9,809 nucleotides of DNA, taken from positions 1-9,809 of the forward strand of contig CAAHEQ010000106.1 in assembly GCA_900772625.1 (NCBI GenBank). The letters run 5' to 3'. This stretch comes from Alphaproteobacteria bacterium (GTDB lineage: Bacteria > Pseudomonadota > Alphaproteobacteria > CAAHEQ01 > UBA3637). A program made the translations under genes and the position numbers. Under the pieces are notes generated by a model. The model searched no databases and was not told where the DNA came from. It worked only from the letters and a program-made list of their open reading frames with translations. The number at the start of each line of letters is the position of its first letter. Position 1 is the first letter of the stretch. Below, in pieces: positions 5,787-9,809 of this stretch.

Positions 5787-6080
5787 ATGACGATAGATAA
5801 AAATACAATTAAAGAAATGGCCTTTTGGGTGCGCGTGCGCATTCCCGATGAAGAGGCCGAAATAATGGCTAAAGAGTTTACAGAAACATTGAACTGGATT
5901 GGCGAAAGATTGAAAAATCCACAAATCAATACTGTGCAACCAATGGTGTCGCCGTTTGACGAGCCTATTCATTTAAGAAAAGACGAAGTGACCGATGGCA
6001 ATAAGCGTGAGCTTGTTTTATCGAATGCGCCAGCAGGGGCAACCGATGAGTTCTTCAGCGTGCCAAAAATGGTGGAGTAA
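5787..6080 (+). CDS. gatC: Aspartyl/glutamyl-tRNA amidotransferase subunit C
   Basis: The protein has 97 residues, normal for GatC. The ATG at 5787 is preceded by aagga (5775-5779) with a seven-base gap. GatC is the small belt-like subunit that wraps around GatA and GatB and stabilises the GatCAB complex. That cytoplasmic complex converts Glu-tRNA(Gln) and/or Asp-tRNA(Asn) into the correct Gln- or Asn-tRNA. Family marks are the N-terminal helix with Ile-Pro-Asp-Glu-Glu-Ala-Glu (19-25), Val-Gln-Pro-Met (50-53), Leu-Arg-Lys-Asp-Glu-Val-Thr-Asp-Gly (62-70), and the C-terminal Phe-Phe-Ser-Val-Pro-Lys-Met-Val-Glu. The usual Leu-Ala-Arg-Leu near the start reads Trp-Val-Arg-Val here. It is the first gene of gatCAB, five bases ahead of gatA, and shares its promoter. 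Confidence 0.95.
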   Translation: MTIDKNTIKEMAFWVRVRIPDEEAEIMAKEFTETLNWIGERLKNPQINTVQPMVSPFDEPIHLRKDEVTDGNKRELVLSNAPAGATDEFFSVPKMVE

Positions 6081-6085
6081 GCAAA

Positions 6086-7471
6086 ATGACAGATTTAACA
6101 AACTTAACATTGACCGAAACGATCAAGGGCTTAGAAAACAAAGAGTTTTCCAGCGTTGATGTGACAAAAGCCTATTTGAAAAATATGGAAGACAAGCGCC
6201 GTTTAAATGCGTTTATTACCGAAACGCCAGAACATGCTTTGCAAATGGCGGCGGCTTCTGATGCGCGCCGTGCGCAAGGCAATGCAGGTAAGCTGGAAGG
6301 TGTGCCTGTGGCGATTAAAGATATGTTCTGTACAAAAGGTATCAGAACGACTGCGGCCAGCCGTATCTTGTCCAATTTCGTGCCGCCGTTTGAAGCCACA
6401 ACGACCGAGCGTTTATGGCAAGCGGGTGCTGTGTGTTTGGGTAAAACAAATACGGACGAGTTTGCGATGGGCTCTTCTACAATTACAAGTTTCTTTGGCG
6501 TGACAAAAAATCCGCATGATGAAACGCGTGTACCAGGTGGTTCTTCAGGTGGTTCGGGTTGTGCCGTGGCGGCGCATATGTGCGCGGGTGCGACAGGTAC
6601 TGAAACGGGCGGATCCATTCGTCACCCAGCTTCGTTTTGTCAAGTATCGGGCTTTAAGCCAACTTATGGTCGTTGCTCTCGCTATGGCGTAATTGCGTAT
6701 GCGTCCAGCTTGGATGAGCCAGGTGTACTTGCCAGAACGGTTGAAGATTGCGCGCATATGATTGAGCCGATGATGGGCTATGATGAAAAAGACTCAACTT
6801 CTTCAAAGCGTGAAGTGCCAAACTTGGTTGCGGCTTTGGATAAAAACATCAAAGGAATGAAGATTGGTATTCCAAAAGAGTATACCGAACTTGTGCCTGA
6901 CAACTGGGAAAAGGCTGTACAATTCTTGAAAGACGAAGGTGCCGAGTTGGTCGAGGTGGATATGCCTCATACCGAAGAAGCGGGTATGGTTTACTATGTC
7001 GTGTCTCAAGGCGAAGCCACAACAAACTTGGCGCGTTATGATGGCGTGCGCTATGGCTTGCGTGAAGAGGGTGCGACTTTGGACGAAATGTATATGAACA
7101 CGCGTATGGCAGGCTTTGGCCAAGAAGTGCGCAATCGTATGATTTTGGGTACGTTCTTTACATCGGCAAAGGGCTATAACGATTACTTTGTGCCTGCGCA
7201 AAAAATGCGGACTTTGATTAAGCAAGACTTTGACAGAGCTTTTGAAAAGGTCGATGTTTTGTTCTCGCCTGCTGTGCCAATTAAACCTTTCACGATTGAA
7301 GAGGCTAAGCATGGTGCTGCCAAAGGTCGCTTTAACGATAACTATTTGATGCCGTCTTGCTTGACGGGCGTGCCTGCGGGTTGCGCAAACAATGGCTTAC
7401 AGGTCATCGGCCGTATGTGGGACGATGCCACAGTGTTAAAAGTATTAGATGTAGTGGAGATGTGCAAATGA
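6086..7471 (+). CDS. gatA: Aspartyl/glutamyl-tRNA amidotransferase subunit A (shortened C-terminal region)
   Basis: The protein has 461 residues. The ATG at 6086 has GGAG (6074-6077) eight bases upstream, inside the end of gatC. GatA is the glutaminase that releases ammonia and channels it to GatB. It is an amidase-signature enzyme with the Ser-cisSer-Lys triad visible as Lys78 (Ala-Ile-Lys-Asp), Ser153 (Pro-Gly-Gly-Ser-Ser-Gly-Gly-Ser) and the nucleophile Ser177 (Thr-Gly-Gly-Ser-Ile-Arg). The usual Asp before Thr-Gly-Gly-Ser is Glu173, a mild change. Lys-Pro-Thr-Tyr-Gly-Arg and Ala-Ser-Ser-Leu-Asp follow as expected. The protein is about 20-30 residues shorter than typical GatA. Much of the loss is near residues 425-445, where Gly-Leu-Pro-Ala-Ile-Ser-Val-Pro-x-Gly and Gly-Leu-Pro-x-Gly-Leu-Gln of relatives (from memory) collapse to Gly-Val-Pro-Ala-Gly and Gly-Leu-Gln. 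The gene overlaps gatB by four bases (ATGA). Identity is certain; the effect of the short loop is not known. Confidence 0.95.
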   Translation: MTDLTNLTLTETIKGLENKEFSSVDVTKAYLKNMEDKRRLNAFITETPEHALQMAAASDARRAQGNAGKLEGVPVAIKDMFCTKGIRTTAASRILSNFVPPFEATTTERLWQAGAVCLGKTNTDEFAMGSSTITSFFGVTKNPHDETRVPGGSSGGSGCAVAAHMCAGATGTETGGSIRHPASFCQVSGFKPTYGRCSRYGVIAYASSLDEPGVLARTVEDCAHMIEPMMGYDEKDSTSSKREVPNLVAALDKNIKGMKIGIPKEYTELVPDNWEKAVQFLKDEGAELVEVDMPHTEEAGMVYYVVSQGEATTNLARYDGVRYGLREEGATLDEMYMNTRMAGFGQEVRNRMILGTFFTSAKGYNDYFVPAQKMRTLIKQDFDRAFEKVDVLFSPAVPIKPFTIEEAKHGAAKGRFNDNYLMPSCLTGVPAGCANNGLQVIGRMWDDATVLKVLDVVEMCK

Positions 7472-8937
7472 CATACAGAGTAAAAGGAAAAACAGCTGAC
7501 TGGGAAATGGTTTGCGGGCTCGAAGTCCACTGCGAGATTTTGTCTAAGTCGAAAGTGTTTTCAGGCGCCAGTGCTGAGTTCGGCGGCGATCCGAATACGC
7601 ACGCTGCGTTCTTGGATTGTGGTATGCCAGGCCAGTTGCCTGTCTTGAACGAAAAGTGTGTTGAACAATGCATTAAAACGGGCTTTGGTTTGAATGCAAA
7701 GATTAACAAACATTCGGTGTTCGACCGCAAAAATTACTTTTATGGCGACTTGCCAACGGGCTATCAGATTACACAATTGTTTCACCCGATTGTGGGCGAA
7801 GGCTATTTGGACGTGACGGACGAAGACGGCAATCCACGCCGCATTGGTATCGAGCGTTTGCACTTGGAGCAAGATGCAGGCAAGTCTATTCACGATATGC
7901 ACCCAACGCAATCGTATTTGGACTTTAACCGTGCGGGCGTAGGTTTGATGGAAATTGTTTCAAAGCCTGATATTCGCTCTCCACACGAAGCAGGCGAGTA
8001 CTTGCGCAAACTGCGTGCGATTGTGCGTTATTTGGAAACGTGTGATGGCAATATGGATCAAGGCTCGTTGCGTTGCGACATTAACGTTTCTGTGCGTCCT
8101 GTAGGCGAGGAAGGCTTCCGCCACCGTGTCGAAATCAAGAACGTTAACTCGATTAAGTTTGTGATGCAAGCGATTGATTTGGAAGTCAACCGTCAGGTCG
8201 ATTTGTACGAACGCGGTTTAGACTTTCCGCAAGAAACACGCTTGTTTGACGCGGTGAATATGGAAACACGTTCGATGCGCTCCAAGGAAAATGCGCTGGA
8301 TTATCGTTATTTCCCTGATCCTGACTTGCCTCCGTTGAACTTAACAGAAGAGTACATTGAAAACATTAAAGCAAACTTGCCAGAGTTGCCTGAAGCGAAG
8401 AAAAAGCGCTATATGGAAGAGCTGGGATTGCCTGAATATGACGCGGGCATTTTGACATCCGACAAAGCAACGACTGTGTATTTTGAACGCGCATTGCAAG
8501 GCGCTACACGCCGCGATCCGAAGAAGGTTGCAAACTGGGTGATGGGCGATTTATTTGCTAAGTTGAATGAGGACTATATCGCAATCGAAGACAGCCCTGT
8601 GCGTCCAGAGGATTTGGGCGGCCTTATCGACTTGATCAATGACGGCACGATTTCGGGCAAGATTGCAAAAGAAGTCTTTGAAGAAATGTTCAAAACGGGC
8701 AAAACAGCATCTTCTATCGTTGAAGAAAAAGGCTTGCGTCAGGTATCTGATACGGGCGCAATCGAAAAGATGATTGAAGAAGTTTTGCGTGCGAATATGG
8801 ACAAAGTGGCCGAAATTAAAGCAGGCAAGGACAAGCTGAAAGGCTGGTTCGTTGGCCAGATTATGAAAGCGTCTCAAGGCAAAGTCAATCCAGCGTTGGC
8901 AAACCAATTGTTGGATAAAAAGCTGGGTGAGATGTAA
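7468..8937 (+). CDS. gatB: Aspartyl/glutamyl-tRNA amidotransferase subunit B
   Basis: The protein has 489 residues, within the usual range. The start is ATG 7468, overlapping the gatA stop as ATGA, with GGAGA (7456-7460) seven bases upstream; the frame is open back to 7357, but that part lies inside gatA. GatB phosphorylates the glutamate (or aspartate) on the mischarged tRNA and amidates it with ammonia from GatA. Motifs are Gly-Leu-Glu-Val-His (17-21), Phe-Asp-Arg-Lys-Asn-Tyr-Phe (85-91), His-Leu-Glu-Gln-Asp-Ala-Gly-Lys (132-139), Asn-Arg-Ala-Gly-Val-Gly-Leu-Met-Glu-Ile-Val (154-164) and Asp-Tyr-Arg-Tyr-Phe-Pro-Asp-Pro-Asp-Leu-Pro-Pro. Glu19, His21, Glu134 and Glu162 are the likely Mg/ATP-site residues. 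The C-terminal 150 residues form the helical linker and the tRNA-binding YqeY-like tail, ending in a conserved-looking Gly-x-x-Met-Lys-x-Ser-x-Gly-Lys-x-Asn-Pro. It is the last gene of the operon, with a terminator 16 bases downstream. Confidence 0.97.
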   Translation: MTYRVKGKTADWEMVCGLEVHCEILSKSKVFSGASAEFGGDPNTHAAFLDCGMPGQLPVLNEKCVEQCIKTGFGLNAKINKHSVFDRKNYFYGDLPTGYQITQLFHPIVGEGYLDVTDEDGNPRRIGIERLHLEQDAGKSIHDMHPTQSYLDFNRAGVGLMEIVSKPDIRSPHEAGEYLRKLRAIVRYLETCDGNMDQGSLRCDINVSVRPVGEEGFRHRVEIKNVNSIKFVMQAIDLEVNRQVDLYERGLDFPQETRLFDAVNMETRSMRSKENALDYRYFPDPDLPPLNLTEEYIENIKANLPELPEAKKKRYMEELGLPEYDAGILTSDKATTVYFERALQGATRRDPKKVANWVMGDLFAKLNEDYIAIEDSPVRPEDLGGLIDLINDGTISGKIAKEVFEEMFKTGKTASSIVEEKGLRQVSDTGAIEKMIEEVLRANMDKVAEIKAGKDKLKGWFVGQIMKASQGKVNPALANQLLDKKLGEM

Positions 8938-8953
8938 TTATTCAAAACTTGTG

Positions 8954-8992
8954 AAAATGGCTGGTGCTTTATAGCTTCCAGCCATTTTTTTT
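8954..8992 (+). terminator. Rho-independent terminator of gatCAB
   Basis: The 11-base arm aaaatggctgg (8954-8964) pairs perfectly with ccagccatttt (8978-8988). An inner gct/agc pairing extends the stem (8966-8968 with 8973-8975). A run of eight T from 8985 to 8992 follows. On the minus strand the hairpin is flanked by four T, so it may also stop transcription from the convergent lectin-like gene. Confidence 0.93.
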
Positions 8993-9051
8993 AATGCCGC
9001 GAGAAAAAGGGCGTTTCTGAGGCATCAGGTTTTGGGCTTTACCTCTGGGTC

Positions 9052-9441
9052 TTATTTTGCAACGCAAGCCGCGTACCACCCGCGAGTTCGTGGGTAATTG
9101 TTCATATCTCCCACATTGCCGTAATAGGCAATTGCTTCATTATTTCCTTTTGCGCTGCTTGTCCACAGGATTCGGTGAGCCGAGCTGATTTTTGTGCCAC
9201 ATTTATTATCCCCGATAGCGCCCGACCATGTAGGGCACAAATCGTATGCGGAGGCCAATTTCATTCCTTGAGCTTCGCACCAAGTATAAGCACTCCACCA
9301 ATTCATTTGGATATTATCGCTGATGCAAAATTTATCAACTGTAATACCTCCGTCACAGGCAGCCTGTGCTTGGGATGCTGTGAAAGTCAACTCTGTGACC
9401 AGAGCCGCGATCATTAATGTTTTTGTTATTGTTATTTTCAT
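9052..9441 (-). CDS. Secreted six-cysteine, C-type-lectin-like protein
   Basis: The protein has 129 residues. The start is the ATG at 9441, six bases after GAAAGGA (9454-9448). An upstream in-frame ATG at 9456 overlaps that Shine-Dalgarno sequence and is rejected. Residues 1-27 form a Sec signal peptide (Lys2, Lys7, hydrophobic stretch, Ala25-Gln-Ala27 cleavage site), although Glu17 interrupts the core. The mature part, about 102 residues, has six cysteines (29, 39, 55, 69, 81, 126), enough for three disulfides. Trp-Trp-Ser-Ala-Tyr-Thr-Trp-Cys-Glu-Ala-Gln-Gly-Met-Lys-Leu-Ala (48-63) matches the Trp-x-x-Ala-x-x-x-Cys-x-x-x-Gly-x-x-Leu-Ala pattern of the C-type lectin fold. Ile-Leu-Trp-Thr-Ser (91-95) and the terminal Trp-Tyr-Ala-Ala-Cys-Val also fit. 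No acidic Glu-Pro-Asn or Gln-Pro-Asp sugar/Ca motif is visible, so ligand binding cannot be claimed. It is probably periplasmic or extracellular. No neighbour suggests a role. Confidence 0.8.
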   Translation of the reverse strand: MKITITKTLMIAALVTELTFTASQAQAACDGGITVDKFCISDNIQMNWWSAYTWCEAQGMKLASAYDLCPTWSGAIGDNKCGTKISSAHRILWTSSAKGNNEAIAYYGNVGDMNNYPRTRGWYAACVAK

Positions 9442-9456
9442 TTTATATCCTTTCAT

Positions 9457-9759
9457 TTTGTTGTGTTTATTTGTTGGACGATAAAGATTGACGCGCGGCC
9501 TAATATTCCGCTCTAACTCTTATTCTTACTTCTTGTAAAGAGCCAGCGCGGGCGCGCCAGCCTTTATGGAATGCTTCCAATGCGTTCTATCACAAATCAT
9601 TTCCCTTGTTGCTTCCTCTAGAGTCGCCACGCCGCGCAATATACCCGCGGCGGCTCTTGCTAAAAAAGTTCTTCATTTCAATCATTTATCATTCCAAATT
9701 GTCCAGTTTAAACGGTCGATATTTATGGACTTTTTTTGAAAAATAAAATGCAAGGAATC
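9457..9759. other. Intergenic stretch without a convincing gene; GC-rich middle part
   Basis: About 300 bases upstream of the lectin-like gene hold no credible long frame and no tRNA. The part 9490-9660 contains GC-rich blocks such as gcgcgg, gggcgcgcc and cccgcggcgg, in contrast to the AT-rich flanks. A minus-strand frame is open from 9672 to the stop at 9526-9528 and reads in a protein-like way (Leu-Arg-Gly-Val-Ala-Thr-Leu-Glu-Glu-Ala-Thr-Arg-Glu). Its only ATG (9600) gives 24 residues with a badly spaced AGGG. It may be a gene remnant or chance. A second short minus-strand frame (28 residues) overlaps it. The promoter of the lectin-like gene should also lie here, but I could not place it. 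Confidence 0.5.
9538..9658. repeat. Large imperfect inverted repeat
   Basis: The left arm aagagccagcgcggg (9538-9552) is complementary to cccgcggcggctctt (9644-9658) at 13 of 15 positions, with the 91 bases between them unpaired in this scheme. On the minus strand a second complementarity, attg plus cgcggc (9640-9631) with gccgcg and caat (9499-9487), crosses the first. No T-run follows either arm, so this is not a terminator. It could be a structured RNA or the edge of a lost element. Confidence 0.5.
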
Positions 9760-9788
9760 TTGACAGGTTTGATAAAATTGTATACCCT
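9760..9788 (+). promoter_or_regulatory. Promoter pointing out of the window
   Basis: TTGACA (9760-9765) is followed at 17 bases by TACCCT (9783-9788), which keeps the key first, second and sixth -10 positions. TATACC at 9781-9786 is an alternative with a 15-base spacer. The served gene would start beyond the right edge. Confidence 0.5.
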
Positions 9789-9809
9789 AAAATCAAGTCG
9801 AAAAAAATC

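Noticed and set aside
6172..6618. Long minus-strand open frame opposite gatA
   Set aside because: It is the antisense of a highly conserved gene, with no ribosome binding site and no recognisable family.
7357..7467. Upstream extension of gatB to 7357
   Set aside because: It overlaps the conserved end of gatA; the ATG at 7468 has a good Shine-Dalgarno sequence and the normal GatB N-terminus.
9526..9600. 24-residue small protein on the minus strand
   Set aside because: The AGGG is only about two bases from the ATG and there is no independent support; kept only as part of the intergenic description.
9644..9672. Terminator from the GC-rich arm and nearby A/T run
   Set aside because: The T-run lies on the wrong side of the hairpin arm for either strand.

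Overview
The window looks like chromosomal DNA of an alphaproteobacterium with moderate to low GC. The best lineage marker is a ChpT-type histidine phosphotransferase (3936-4466), a family known from Alphaproteobacteria. It sits in a compact cluster with a receiver protein and CheR. The Lys-rich, AT-leaning coding style and the small secreted Cys-rich lectin-like protein resemble what I recall from uncultured gut Alphaproteobacteria, but that is only an inference.

Layout: (a) 1-543 holds the end or whole of an unrecognised gene, whose last codons and stop are tandemly duplicated, followed by a strong terminator. (b) 544-828 on the minus strand is a small Cys-rich lipoprotein, divergent from (c) a tightly packed six-gene plus-strand operon, 921-5685. 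Its members are a DHH-family phosphoesterase, a SucC-like protein, a SucD-like protein, a ChpT-like phosphotransferase, a single-domain CheY-like receiver and a CheR methyltransferase. Gaps are 15 bases or less and four of the five junctions are tight or overlapping. (d) 5728-8992 is a complete gatC-gatA-gatB operon, with a consensus-like promoter in front and a rho-independent terminator behind. (e) 9052-9441 on the minus strand is a secreted six-cysteine lectin-like protein. (f) 9457-9809 has no convincing gene. It holds a GC-rich stretch with a large imperfect inverted repeat and a promoter pointing out of the window.

The part most worth attention is the operon in (c). The SucC/SucD-like pair keeps the overall family fold signatures and the subunit-contact motifs. 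It lacks the residues that make succinyl-CoA synthetase work: the phosphohistidine of the alpha subunit is Asn, and the Mg-ATP ligands and glycine-rich loop of the beta subunit are replaced. Such a paired pseudoenzyme, translationally coupled to a phosphorelay protein, a receiver and CheR, suggests a metabolite or CoA-thioester sensing module feeding a signalling pathway. That role is inference. GatCAB (glutamyl/aspartyl-tRNA amidotransferase) is ordinary housekeeping, although its GatA is shortened near the C-terminus.
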